Source: Streptomyces chartreusis
GTDB taxonomy: Bacteria > Actinomycetota > Actinomycetes > Streptomycetales > Streptomycetaceae
NCBI RefSeq assembly: GCF_008704715.1
Contig: NZ_CP023689.1
Location: forward strand, 4,154,001 to 4,218,000
Direction of reading: 5' to 3'
Length of the DNA stretch: 64,000 nucleotides
Shown: positions 6,133 through 14,076 of the stretch, in pieces
Layout: each line of letters opens with the position of its first letter
How positions within the stretch are numbered: position 1 is the first letter of the stretch
Notes under the pieces: generated by a model
What the model saw: only the letters and a program-made list of their open reading frames with translations
The model's database searches: none
What the model was told of the DNA's origin: nothing
Program-made: the position numbers and the translations under genes

Positions 6133-6597
6133 ATGTACCCCGAGCCTGCCCGCCACGCGCCCTACGAGCGGGCCGTGGAAGTCCACCAGCCCACCCCGAT
6201 ACAGCCCGCTGCCGTGACGTCGGCGCCGCTCGTTCCCGTGCCGCCCGGCCATGTCCCGGCGGTGGCGAGCGTGGTCCTGCCGGACGGGCGCGTCGTCACC
6301 GGCTACACCATCAGCCCCATGCAGCCCGAACCGCTCGCTGCCAAGCCGGCCGTCTCCCGCGCGGCGGTGAACGTCGCCCTCGGGGGCGTCGGGTTCCTCG
6401 CCGTGTGCGGCGGACTGCTCCTGCTGACCACGTTCATCACCGCACTCACCGCACTGATCACTCAGCTCATCACGCTCGCCGCCGTGCTCTTCGGCGGATA
6501 CGCGGCCGTGCAGATCTTCAAACCGTCCGGCGCCAAGAGCGGCAACGCCTTCCACATCCGTAAAGCGATCTTCAAGCGCAACCACTTCAACGGCTGA
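6133..6597 (+). CDS. Membrane protein of the transfer region (Spd-like)
   Basis: The ATG at 6133, preceded by GGAAGGG, gives 154 residues; the in-frame ATG at 6076 lies inside the repeat region and hairpin and is less likely. The first 85 residues are Pro-rich and soluble (HQPTPIQPAAVTSAPLVPVP). Two adjacent hydrophobic segments follow at about 96-118 and 119-140 (ALGGVGFLAVCGGLLLLTTF; LITQLITLAAVLFGGYAA). A short basic tail ends the protein (HIRKAIFKRNHF). No domain is recognised, but form and location match spread proteins that help move plasmid DNA along the hyphae. Confidence 0.65.
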   Translation: MYPEPARHAPYERAVEVHQPTPIQPAAVTSAPLVPVPPGHVPAVASVVLPDGRVVTGYTISPMQPEPLAAKPAVSRAAVNVALGGVGFLAVCGGLLLLTTFITALTALITQLITLAAVLFGGYAAVQIFKPSGAKSGNAFHIRKAIFKRNHFNG

Positions 6598-6801
6598 GGG
6601 TCAAAGTCCACGACGCCTCTTGAGATGGCCGGGTTCAGTCGCAGGCTGGTCGATCGCTCCAGGACGGCAGATCTCCAGTGAACACACCGAGAGTGGGGCA
6701 GATCACGCACACGCTCAGGGGAAATCTTGAGACGTGTGTAAGTACTTCTGTGACCGAGTCCGTCTCTCGTACGACGGGCGCTCCCAAGGCTCCGTCATTC
6801 G

Positions 6802-6843
6802 CCTGGTTGTCGGGCTCCGGGCAAAGAGTCCCCGACAACCAGG
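6802..6843 (+). terminator. 13-bp perfect hairpin upstream of the sigma operon
   Basis: CCTGGTTGTCGGG (6802-6814) pairs with CCCGACAACCAGG (6831-6843) around a 16-nt loop. It is followed by CTTCAAG rather than a T-run. The surrounding 6598-7000 stretch is less GC-rich than the neighbours and holds no clear gene; it is presumably the regulatory region of the sigma factor pair. The hairpin may terminate transcripts from the spread genes or act as an operator. Confidence 0.55.
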
Positions 6844-7000
6844 CTTCAAGAACGGTATACGGTCTGTGACCGCCTGTGCGTAAGGAGCATTGGCGGGGTT
6901 TGCTATGTCCGGATGCGTGCGAGATCCTATGCCCCGTCATGTAATGACCCCCTCGGTGGTGACCACGCCCGGAGCCCCGAGGATGAACCTTGGGAGCGCC

Positions 7001-7297
7001 ATGAGCTCTGCCGCACTGCCCCCCTCTGCCGCGTCCGGCCTGGTGTCGGACGCGAAGAAGTGGGTGGCTTCCGCGACCGTTGTGGTCACCGAAGCCGTTC
7101 AGCAGTTCACCGACCCCGACTCGCTGTGGGGTTCCGGTGCCGAGCACCTTCAGACGGTGGCGATCGCCGGCGTCGGTGTTCAGCTCCTCGTCATGGGGTG
7201 TCGTCGCCTGCGGAGGGATGTCAAGCCGCACGTCGACCCCAGCGGTGCCATCCGACTCTTCCGGAGCCGGGACGACGAGGGGTCTGGGCGCTCTTGA
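7001..7297 (+). CDS. Small protein coupled to the sigma factor
   Basis: The frame ends at TGA 7295-7297, which overlaps the TTG start of the sigma factor, a sign that it is translated. ATG at 7001 with GGGAG four nucleotides ahead gives 98 residues; in-frame starts at 6983 or 6929 are also possible. The product has a helix LVSDAKKWVASATVVVTEAV, a possible membrane segment TVAIAGVGVQLLVMGC, then a basic tail. No family is recognised. Gene pairs of a small membrane protein and an ECF-like sigma factor often form a regulator and its partner, so an anti-sigma role is possible but not shown. Confidence 0.5.
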   Translation: MSSAALPPSAASGLVSDAKKWVASATVVVTEAVQQFTDPDSLWGSGAEHLQTVAIAGVGVQLLVMGCRRLRRDVKPHVDPSGAIRLFRSRDDEGSGRS

Positions 7298-7824
7298 CGG
7301 AGCGGGCTAGTCGCCCTACGGCGGCGGAGCAGTCTCGGGATAGCTCCGCCGTCGCGTTTGACGCTTTCTATGTAGAAAACCATATGATTATGCTCCGTTA
7401 CGCTCAGTCAGTGCTGCGAGCGGATGGAGGCTTGGCCGAGGAGCTGGTCCACGATGCGTTCATCACCATGCTCCGTCAGTGGGACAAGGTCATGTCGACT
7501 GTCAATCCTCGCGCCTACGCCTTCGCGATTCTTCGGAATCAGATCCGCGATCACCATCGGCGCTCGCATCCGACAAGCACTCTTGACGCGGTACCCAGCG
7601 GTGAACCGTCAGGAGACGGCGGCATCGGCGAGGCCGAAGCATCCGTCGTACTGCGCGACCTTCTCAACCGCCTGCCGGAGAGGCAGCGGGAGGTCCTTCT
7701 CCTGCGATACGTGGTTGATCTAACGAATCGCGAAATCGCAGAGCTACTTGGGCTTTCCGAACGCACTGTGTCGGTCCACATTCATCGAGCCCGCACAGCC
7801 CTTCGGGCAGCTGGCACGGTGTGA
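7294..7824 (+). CDS. RNA polymerase sigma factor, sigma-70 family (ECF-like)
   Basis: TTG at 7294 overlaps the preceding stop; a later ATG (7384) would remove part of region 2. The 176-residue protein has sigma region 2 at about 20-90 (FDAFYVENHMIMLRYAQSVL, HDAFITMLRQWDKV, AFAILRNQIRDHHRR) and region 4 at about 120-172 (LPERQREVLLLRYVVDLTNR, ELLGLSERTVSVHIHRARTA). It should direct RNA polymerase to a small set of promoters, possibly its own or the element's transfer genes. Its codons are less GC-extreme than those of the flanking genes, a hint of separate origin. A convergent terminator hairpin follows at 7869. Confidence 0.85.
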   Translation: MTERASRPTAAEQSRDSSAVAFDAFYVENHMIMLRYAQSVLRADGGLAEELVHDAFITMLRQWDKVMSTVNPRAYAFAILRNQIRDHHRRSHPTSTLDAVPSGEPSGDGGIGEAEASVVLRDLLNRLPERQREVLLLRYVVDLTNREIAELLGLSERTVSVHIHRARTALRAAGTV

Positions 7825-7868
7825 CACCATCGCGGGCACAGACGGGCATGGTCGTCGACGCGGGGCGA

Positions 7869-7897
7869 GGCGGCGATGCAGCGTGAGCATCGCCGCC
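7869..7897. terminator. 11-bp bidirectional terminator hairpin
   Basis: GGCGGCGATGC (7869-7879) pairs perfectly with GCATCGCCGCC (7887-7897) across a 7-nt loop. It lies between the convergent sigma factor and HNH nuclease genes, so it can end both transcripts. Confidence 0.7.
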
Positions 7898-7902
7898 CGC
7901 GG

Positions 7903-8829
7903 CTAGGGCTGGCGGTGCATCTGCCAGTGTGCCGTCAGCCACTTACGCTGCTTGGGCATGACCTTAGGGACCAGCAACGGCTGTCCGTGCATGGCCTTGT
8001 ACAGCGGGTACGTGGCGATCTCGTCAGCGACGTCCAGCAGCAGCGTCTCCGGGTGGACCGCGATCAAGCCCACATCGAACAGGCGATGCAGGTCACGGCG
8101 GAGCAGGAAACCACCACCGTTGTGGTCGCCGGTGTTCGCGTAGCTGTACAGGTGGGCGGCTTCGAGTACGACGGCCGGCAAGGGACCGCTGAAAGCGCAG
8201 TGCTCGCCGTACGTGTCCAAGAGTTGCTGGCGGAAGCTGGCCTGGCCCTTCCGGACCCGCACGGTGGCCGTTCCGTGCCCACCGGCGATGACCTTCTCGG
8301 TGTTCTCCACGACCCCCAAGGGCGTGGCCTTGCCCTTGTCGGCGAGCGCGGTCCGCACCTCGTCCCACTTCAGCCGACGGAAGCTGTTCTGTGCCTTGGG
8401 GTGCACACACAGCTGCCGCAACTCCGCCCCGGATAGGGCACCTTCCATACTGACCCAGCCGGCTTCGTAGGTACCGCGATACTGCTTGACCTTCTTCGAC
8501 TCCTTGACCGGCTCGTCGAACTCGAAGTTGCACTCCTTGTTCGCGCACCTGAAGACCGGTGTCTTGGTCTTCCGCGGGTTGATCTCCGTGTCGTTGCAGT
8601 TGGGGCAACGGTGCAGGTCCTTGACGCCCATCTTCGAGTCGATGGCTTCCAGGACCGAGATCCCCAACAGTGTCTCGCCGGTCCACATCACGATGACGTC
8701 GCCCACGGCCACCGTGCCGTGGTTGGGGACCGTGTCGTCCCAGCTGTAGTGCACGCCGAGAACGTCGTCATACAGCTCGCCTGAACGCGACCGGTCCGCC
8801 CCTGTGACCAGTGCCAACCACGCCGTCAT
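7903..8829 (-). CDS. HNH endonuclease with putative PUA/EVE-like reader and zinc ribbon
   Basis: The ATG at 8829 follows GAGAAGGGCGAG and gives 308 residues. Residues 1-65 (DDTVPNHGTVAVGDVIVMW, TLLGISVLEAI) have the small beta-barrel look of PUA-superfamily EVE/SRA readers. A zinc ribbon follows (CPNC ... CANKEC). The C-terminal HNH_2-type nuclease has CAFSGPLPAVVLEAAHLYSY, then NGGGFLLRRDLHRLFDVGL, with the catalytic AAH and the DLHRLFD block intact. HNH nucleases fused to EVE-like domains are known as modification-dependent (type IV) restriction enzymes. The gene is transcribed against its neighbours from its own promoter, as is usual for defence cargo. The HNH call is firm; the reader call is inference. 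Confidence 0.8.
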   Translation of the reverse strand: MTAWLALVTGADRSRSGELYDDVLGVHYSWDDTVPNHGTVAVGDVIVMWTGETLLGISVLEAIDSKMGVKDLHRCPNCNDTEINPRKTKTPVFRCANKECNFEFDEPVKESKKVKQYRGTYEAGWVSMEGALSGAELRQLCVHPKAQNSFRRLKWDEVRTALADKGKATPLGVVENTEKVIAGGHGTATVRVRKGQASFRQQLLDTYGEHCAFSGPLPAVVLEAAHLYSYANTGDHNGGGFLLRRDLHRLFDVGLIAVHPETLLLDVADEIATYPLYKAMHGQPLLVPKVMPKQRKWLTAHWQMHRQP

Positions 8830-8991
8830 AGCTCGCCCTTCTCCCCGTGCTACCGCCCCACCACCAGGGGCGTGATGCCTGCCTATCCCAGCACCGTAAT
8901 CGGCAGCACTGACAATCCCGCATCCCAACTCCCTGGACCGGCCGGCCACTCCGAGATTCAGAAGCCGCCTGGCCGCACACGAAAGGACGTC

Positions 8992-9312
8992 ATGTTCGAG
9001 ATCCGCATTGTCTGCGAGCACGCGGATGTGCCCCGCATCGCCCAAGCCGTCCTCGGCTCGGTCGACGCCACCTCGGTGCGCCGCATCCCGGTCGCGGGCG
9101 GCACCCGCAGCAACCTGCTCATCACCGCCGAACACCGCAGCGACCACTCCGACTGCCCCATCTGCGACGACGGCATGACCCTGTGGCTCCTGCCCGACGG
9201 CACCGAGCAGCGCCGCCCTTGCACCGGCATCGACTACGAAGACCTGCTCGCCGCCGGACTCCTGCCTCACGCCCCGCGCCGCGAACCCTGGCGCCGCCGC
9301 ACGCACCGCTAG
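8992..9312 (+). CDS. Small AICE hypothetical protein with a CxxC pair
   Basis: The ATG at 8992 follows AAAGGA at 5-6 nt; the upstream in-frame start at 8872 is not supported by a ribosome site. The 106-residue product begins MFEIRIVCEHADVPRIAQAV and has one CPIC pair plus a later Cys (RRPCTG). The C-terminus is basic (RREPWRRRTHR). No family is recognised. It starts near the divergent HNH gene and is followed by a strong hairpin, so it is probably a single-gene unit. Confidence 0.65.
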   Translation: MFEIRIVCEHADVPRIAQAVLGSVDATSVRRIPVAGGTRSNLLITAEHRSDHSDCPICDDGMTLWLLPDGTEQRRPCTGIDYEDLLAAGLLPHAPRREPWRRRTHR

Positions 9313-9317
9313 CTACG

Positions 9318-9365
9318 GCAAGGGCGGCCCCTCACGTCTCGCCAAAGTCGCGGGGCCGCCCTTGC
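9318..9365 (+). terminator. 14-bp perfect hairpin terminator
   Basis: GCAAGGGCGGCCCC (9318-9331) pairs with GGGGCCGCCCTTGC (9352-9365) around a 20-nt loop, beginning 6 bp after the preceding stop. It separates this small gene from the replication operon. Confidence 0.7.
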
Positions 9366-9402
9366 TCGCCAGTCACCCATCAAGGAACTGGAGACATCCA
9401 GC

Positions 9403-10308
9403 ATGACCCATGACCCCCGTTCCACGCTGCTGTCCGCAGCGCTGGACGCTGCCGAGCGCGGCTGGCACGTCTTCCCTCTCCGGCCCGGAGGAAAGCCGCC
9501 CGCCCTGCACGGTGAGAAGTCCTGCACCCGCACCGGCGAGTGCGCAGGCGGGCACCGCAAGTGGGAGCAGCGCGCCACCACCGACCCCGACCGCATCCGC
9601 GTGGCCTGGTCGCGGGCGCCGTTCAACGTCGGCATCGCCACCGGCCCGTCCGGGCTGATCGTGGTCGACCTGGACACGCCAGAACACAAGGGCAGTTCGG
9701 ACGCGCCTGACGGCGCGGCAACCTTTGGAGCGCTCTGCGAGCGCGCCGGGCACGCCGTCCCCGACACCTACCGGGTGCGGACCACCAGCGGTGGAACCCA
9801 CCTGTACTTCACCGCCCCGTCCGGCGTGCGAATCGGCAGCACCGCGGGCACCGTCGCCGCGTCGGTCGACACTCGCGGGTGGGGCGGATACGTCGTCGCT
9901 GCCGGCAGCATCCTGCCCGCCGGAGACTACGAAGCGCTGAGCGGCTCCGTGGCGGCCCCCCTGTCGTCGTGGCTCCAAACCATCCTGCAACCCTCCCCCA
10001 AGCCCTCTCAGGCGCCCTCTGTGGCCGTAACGGGGCAATCACGTCGATATGCGGATGTAGCGCTCGCCAACGAGACGCGGAATGTCGCCACGGCTCAACA
10101 CGGGGAACGCGAGCGGAAGTTGTTCACCGCAGCGCGCGCCCTCGGACGGTTTGTCGCGTGGGGCGACCTCCCCCGGCACATGGTTGAGCAGGCTCTTCAG
10201 GAGGCAGGGGAGGCGACCGGACTCGCCGCGTCCGAGTGCCGCTCCACTCTCCGCAGCGCCCTCAACTGGTCCATCGCCCACAACAGCCGCACGGGGGCGA
10301 CCACATGA
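9403..10308 (+). CDS. Bifunctional DNA primase/polymerase (prim-pol) of the replication module
   Basis: The 301-residue protein has the N-terminal prim-pol domain: metal ligands in VVDLDT (Asp89, Asp91), SGGTHLYF with His133, and DTRGWGGYVVAAGS. Such enzymes synthesise primers and short DNA during autonomous replication of AICEs. The C-terminal 100 residues are helical and resemble the linker to a helicase, which here is a separate gene two genes on. The stop overlaps the next start (ATGA). Together with 10305 and 10730 this forms a three-gene coupled replication operon. Confidence 0.85.
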   Translation: MTHDPRSTLLSAALDAAERGWHVFPLRPGGKPPALHGEKSCTRTGECAGGHRKWEQRATTDPDRIRVAWSRAPFNVGIATGPSGLIVVDLDTPEHKGSSDAPDGAATFGALCERAGHAVPDTYRVRTTSGGTHLYFTAPSGVRIGSTAGTVAASVDTRGWGGYVVAAGSILPAGDYEALSGSVAAPLSSWLQTILQPSPKPSQAPSVAVTGQSRRYADVALANETRNVATAQHGERERKLFTAARALGRFVAWGDLPRHMVEQALQEAGEATGLAASECRSTLRSALNWSIAHNSRTGATT

Positions 10309-10733
10309 GCGCCCCTCCCCGCCCCCACCTGAAGAGCATCCCCGACATCCCGGCCGGTCCTCGCGCCGCCGAATCAGCCGCACGACGGACCGCTGTGGGC
10401 GAGCCGAAAGGCGCCGCCCGCAAGGGCGTCGTAACTGCCCTTCGCTCTAAAGGCTTCCGGACCAGCGACATCCGCCCCGCCGCCGACCCGACGATGGAGC
10501 AGCCCGGGATCCGCATCTACGCGCCACCGGTCTACCGGGACCACTACGACGGCGCCCGCTGGTCCAAGCGCCAGGGAGACACCCCCAACGCCGCCTACGC
10601 CTGCCCCTGCGGGCAGACCGGCCGCGCCCGGGGCCGGGACTCCGTGGCCGCGCTGGTCTACGAGTACGCCGCCCACACATCCAGCTGCACCGGCACGCCC
10701 GCTGCCTCCATGGAAGGGAGGGCCGCCGCATGA
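10305..10733 (+). CDS. Small protein between prim-pol and helicase
   Basis: The start overlaps the prim-pol stop and the stop overlaps the helicase start (ATGA both sides), so it is translated with them. The 142-residue product has a basic N-terminus and a possible zinc site: YACPCGQTG, with a later Cys in HTSSCTG. No family is recognised. Its conserved place in the replication operon suggests a DNA-binding or loading role, but this is inference. Confidence 0.65.
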   Translation: MSAPPRPHLKSIPDIPAGPRAAESAARRTAVGEPKGAARKGVVTALRSKGFRTSDIRPAADPTMEQPGIRIYAPPVYRDHYDGARWSKRQGDTPNAAYACPCGQTGRARGRDSVAALVYEYAAHTSSCTGTPAASMEGRAAA

Positions 10734-12112
10734 CCGACCTGGAAGAACTGCCCGCACCGTCCAACCCCCTGGCCGTCGCCCGACGCCTCCTGCCCGACTG
10801 GCAGAGCGAAGACGGACGCCTGGTATGCCGACGCTGGCGCGCCTCCTGGATGCACTGGACCGGCACCTGCTGGCGCGAGATGGACGACGCCCAGATGCGC
10901 GCGACCATGTACACGCGCCTGGAACACGCGATCTACATGACCTTGGGCAAGGACAACAAACCCGAGAGGCACGACTGGGCGCCGACGAAACAGAAGATCG
11001 GCAACCTGCTCGACGCCCTCGGCGCCATCACCCTCCTGCCCACCGACACCGACGCCCCGGCCTGGATCAATGACCAGGGCGACACCGGGCAGGACCACGG
11101 CCCCATCGTCGCCTGCGAAAACGGCCTGCTGCGCATCCGAGACCGCGCCCTGCTCCCACATGGGCCCGGATTCTTCAACCTCGTCTCCGTCCCCTTCGCC
11201 TACGACCCTGCCGCGAGCGCGCCGACGTGGGAGGCGTTCCTGGCGCAGATCTGGCCAGACGCCCCCGACGCCATCGCAGCACTTCAGGAATGGTTCGGCT
11301 ACGTCCTCTCCGGTCGTACCGACCAACAGAAGATTCTGCTCATGGTCGGCCCGTCCCGGTCCGGCAAGGGCACCATCGCCCGCGTGCTGAAGATGCTCGT
11401 CGGAAAGGAGAACCTCGCCGGCCCGACCCTGGCAGGGCTGGGCACGAACTTCGGGCTGTCCACCCTGGTCGGCAAGCCTCTTGCTGTGATCTCCGACGCC
11501 CGCCTGTCCGGCAACGACAACAGTCAGGTCGTGGAACGGCTACTCACCATCTCTGGTGAGGACACCATCGACATCGACCGCAAGTACCGCCAGCCCTGGA
11601 CAGGGAAGCTGCCCACCCGGCTGATGATCCTGTCCAACGAACTGCCGCACTTCGGCGACTCATCCGGCGTCATCGCCCGCCGCTTCATCCTGCTCAACAT
11701 GACCGTGTCCTGGCTGGGCAAGGAAGACCCCACACTGACGGACAAGCTCATCGCGGAGATGCCCGGCATCATCAACTGGGCCCTCGACGGCCTGGCCCGC
11801 CTCCAACGCACCGGCCGGATCACCGAACCGGCCTCCAGCCGCGACGCCATCACCACCATGCAGGACACCGCCTCCCCCACATCCGCATTCGTTCGGGAGC
11901 GCTGCACCACTGGGCCGACCTGCACCGTTCCCGTCGATGACCTCTGGGCCGTCTGGCGAGAGTGGGCGGAAGACAACGGAGTGCGGGCCGGCACGAAACA
12001 GATCTTTGGCCGCAACCTCTTGTCCGTGGTCCCCCAGCTCAATCGTGCTCGCCCACGTACCCCGTCAGGCGAGCGGATTGCCACGTACAACGGCATCGGC
12101 CTCAGCGCTTGA
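10730..12112 (+). CDS. Phage/plasmid primase, P4-type SF3 helicase (replication initiator)
   Basis: The 460-residue protein has a D5_N-like N-terminal domain and a C-terminal superfamily 3 helicase. Walker A is GPSRSGKGT at 207-215; the following motif has LAVISDARLSG, and the sensor strand is TRLMILSNELPHF. The C-terminal HTH-like region (VDDLWAVWREWAEDN) resembles the tail of P4-type primases. It should unwind DNA at the element's origin, with the prim-pol making primers. The intergenic repeats directly downstream (12130-12287) are candidate binding sites. Confidence 0.88.
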   Translation: MTDLEELPAPSNPLAVARRLLPDWQSEDGRLVCRRWRASWMHWTGTCWREMDDAQMRATMYTRLEHAIYMTLGKDNKPERHDWAPTKQKIGNLLDALGAITLLPTDTDAPAWINDQGDTGQDHGPIVACENGLLRIRDRALLPHGPGFFNLVSVPFAYDPAASAPTWEAFLAQIWPDAPDAIAALQEWFGYVLSGRTDQQKILLMVGPSRSGKGTIARVLKMLVGKENLAGPTLAGLGTNFGLSTLVGKPLAVISDARLSGNDNSQVVERLLTISGEDTIDIDRKYRQPWTGKLPTRLMILSNELPHFGDSSGVIARRFILLNMTVSWLGKEDPTLTDKLIAEMPGIINWALDGLARLQRTGRITEPASSRDAITTMQDTASPTSAFVRERCTTGPTCTVPVDDLWAVWREWAEDNGVRAGTKQIFGRNLLSVVPQLNRARPRTPSGERIATYNGIGLSA

Positions 12113-12129
12113 GCCCACATTCGTCCGGG

Positions 12130-12287
12130 TCGCGGCCCAGCGCGACCCAACGCCCCTGACCTGCGGCTTTCCCTCCGCGCCATCGCGGCCCACCGCGTCC
12201 CAGAACCGAGCAGGTTTGGGCCGCGATAAGCCGCACGAGAGCACCGCAAAACCCCAGGTCACAGGCTTGGGCCGCGATGGGCCGCGA
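12130..12287. repeat. Five copies of TGGGCCGCGA in both orientations; candidate ori or Xis/Int sites
   Basis: TCGCGGCCCA occurs at 12130 and 12183, and its complement TGGGCCGCGA at 12217, 12268 and 12278, the last two back to back. The 240-bp gap between the helicase gene and xis holds no gene. Iterated short sites in this place fit a replication origin bound by the SF3 initiator or a control region for xis-int. A 10-bp sequence present five times in 160 bp is not expected by chance even at this GC content, although this was not computed. Confidence 0.6.
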
Positions 12288-12352
12288 CCCACAGCATTGT
12301 GCCGCCAACCACACACCGAGCCACCCTCTCCTCACCCCAAGGAGATCTCTGC

Positions 12353-12562
12353 ATGAGCACCTCGACCCGGCGACGCCGCGCGCCAAAGGACGAACTGGTC
12401 CCGCTGCCCGAGGCCTTGGTGGAGATCGGCATCAGCCGTGCCACCTGGTATCGGTGGCGCGATCGCGGCTATGCGCCGGAAGCTCGCCGGACCCCGTCCG
12501 GTCGCATCTGCGTGCGCCGAAGTGTCCTGGACGCCTTCAAAGACGAATTGGAAGCCGCGTGA
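12353..12562 (+). CDS. xis: Excisionase-like helix-turn-helix protein
   Basis: The 69-residue protein has the MerR/AlpA-type winged HTH of excisionases: VPLPEALVEIGISRATWYRW then RDRGYAPEARRTPSGRICV, ending in a short helix. AAGGAG sits 8 nt before the ATG at 12353. Its stop overlaps the GTG start of the integrase. It should bend DNA at the attachment arms and set the direction of recombination toward excision, and it may read the repeats upstream. Confidence 0.85.
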   Translation: MSTSTRRRRAPKDELVPLPEALVEIGISRATWYRWRDRGYAPEARRTPSGRICVRRSVLDAFKDELEAA

Positions 12563-13923
12563 CCGAGTGGAGCTACACCGTCAAGATCTGGGCCATCAGG
12601 AAGCGTGACTACCGGAAGCCCTACCAACTCCGATGGAAGGTGGGAGCACGCCCTCACTCGGAATCGTTCCTCACCCTGGGCCTGGCGGACAGCCGCCGGG
12701 CCCAACTCATCACGGCGGCACGCGAGGGCGAGCCGTTCGATGTGGACAGCGGATTGCCGAAGTCCATGGTCGACAAGAAGCGGGACATCTCGTGGTACGA
12801 GCACGCCCGCAACTACATCGCCATGAAGTGGGACGACTCTCCCGGTAACACCCGCCGGACCCTGGCGGAAGCCATGGCGACTGTGACGCCGGCCTTCGTG
12901 AAAGACACCAAGGGAATGCCGGACGCGAGAGTCGTCCGACGCGCCCTCTATAGCTGGGCGTTCAACAAGAACCGGTGGGATGAGGAAGTACCCGCCGACG
13001 TGGTCAAGGTGCTGGACTGGTTCGGCCGCAAGTCGCTGCCCATGTCCGCGCTTTCTGACCGCCTGACCGTAAAGGCAGCTCTGAGCGCCCTGTCGAGGAA
13101 GCTGGACGGCACGACCGCAGCAGCGGGGACGATCAGCCGCAAGCGCGCCATCTTCTACAACTCCCTTGAGTTCGCAGTCGACGCCGAGTTGCTCAGCGAC
13201 AACCCGTTGGACCGAATCAAGTGGACGGCTCCCGAGCAGGTCGTAGAGGAGGTGGATCCGGAGTGTGTGCCGAATCCGGTGCAAGCGGCCAAGCTCTTGG
13301 CCGCTGTGCGGGATCAGAGCAAGCGGGGCCGCCGGCTCGCCGCGTTCTTCGGCTGCATGTACTACGCGGCTGCACGGCCGGCTGAAGTCATCGGCCTGCG
13401 ACTTGGTGACTGCGACCTGCCGCGTCGCGGGTGGGGTCTGCTCCGACTCCGCGAGACGCGTCCGCGCTCAGGAACCGCGTGGACGGACAGCGGCGAGGCA
13501 CACGAGAAGAGGGGACTGAAGCACCGCCCGCGCAAGGCAGTTCGGCGCGTACCGATCCCGCCGGAACTGGTCGCTCTGCTGCGGTGGCACCTCACCGCAT
13601 ACGGCACCGCCACCGATGGACGGGTGTTCCAGACGATGCGCGGCGGGCTCATCCAGGACACCGGGTACGGCGAGGTCTGGGCGGAGGCTCGCGTACGGGC
13701 CCTGACAGCGAGCGAATTCGAGTCGGTGTTGGCCAAGCGTCCATATGATCTTCGCCACGCTGCGGTGTCCACGTGGCTCAGTTCCGGAGTTGAGCCGCAG
13801 CTTGTGGCCGAGCGCGCCGGCCACAGTGTGGCTGTGCTCTTCCGCGTGTACGCCAAGTTCCTCAAGGACGGGGACGAGGCCGCGAACGCCAAGATCTCCG
13901 CTCGGTTGGAGCAGAGCGCGTGA
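12559..13923 (+). CDS. int: Tyrosine site-specific integrase
   Basis: GTG at 12559 overlaps the xis stop; the longer upstream reading frame passes through the repeats and xis and is not used. The 454-residue protein has an N-terminal arm-binding part, a core-binding domain, and the catalytic domain with Arg273 (AARPAEVIGL), Arg399 in YDLRHAAVSTWL (the usual first His of this box is Tyr), His422 (AGHS) and the nucleophile Tyr431 (RVYAKF). It integrates the element at the tRNA-Tyr gene located 154 bp downstream. Overlap with xis implies joint expression. Confidence 0.93.
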   Translation: MTEWSYTVKIWAIRKRDYRKPYQLRWKVGARPHSESFLTLGLADSRRAQLITAAREGEPFDVDSGLPKSMVDKKRDISWYEHARNYIAMKWDDSPGNTRRTLAEAMATVTPAFVKDTKGMPDARVVRRALYSWAFNKNRWDEEVPADVVKVLDWFGRKSLPMSALSDRLTVKAALSALSRKLDGTTAAAGTISRKRAIFYNSLEFAVDAELLSDNPLDRIKWTAPEQVVEEVDPECVPNPVQAAKLLAAVRDQSKRGRRLAAFFGCMYYAAARPAEVIGLRLGDCDLPRRGWGLLRLRETRPRSGTAWTDSGEAHEKRGLKHRPRKAVRRVPIPPELVALLRWHLTAYGTATDGRVFQTMRGGLIQDTGYGEVWAEARVRALTASEFESVLAKRPYDLRHAAVSTWLSSGVEPQLVAERAGHSVAVLFRVYAKFLKDGDEAANAKISARLEQSA

Positions 13924-14024
13924 CGGGCCGGAAATCCCGTCCACGCGCCGTCCACGCAGTTCGAGATGGGGCGTTCGAACGCGAGACAGTGTGAGACAGC
14001 GCGCCGATTGGCCACGGGCATGGC

Positions 14025-14067
14025 TAAGGGCCCTTGACCTGCTAAAACAGCAGGTCAAGGGCCCTTA
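14025..14067. terminator. 19-bp perfect palindrome abutting the tRNA 3' end
   Basis: A 19-nt arm (14025-14043, core AAGGGCCCTTGACCTGCT) is repeated inverted at 14049-14067 with a 5-nt AAAAC loop. It begins 10 bp from the tRNA-Tyr 3' end and 101 bp after int. It probably terminates the leftward tRNA transcript and the rightward int transcript. Because the tRNA 3' end is the integration site, the palindrome is either element DNA or part of the attachment core. Confidence 0.75.
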
Positions 14068-14076
14068 GTTCCCGTG

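Noticed and set aside
7903..9306. A 467-codon version of the HNH nuclease gene
   Set aside because: The extra upstream part overlaps the well-supported gene at 8992 and lacks a ribosome site; ATG at 8829 has one.
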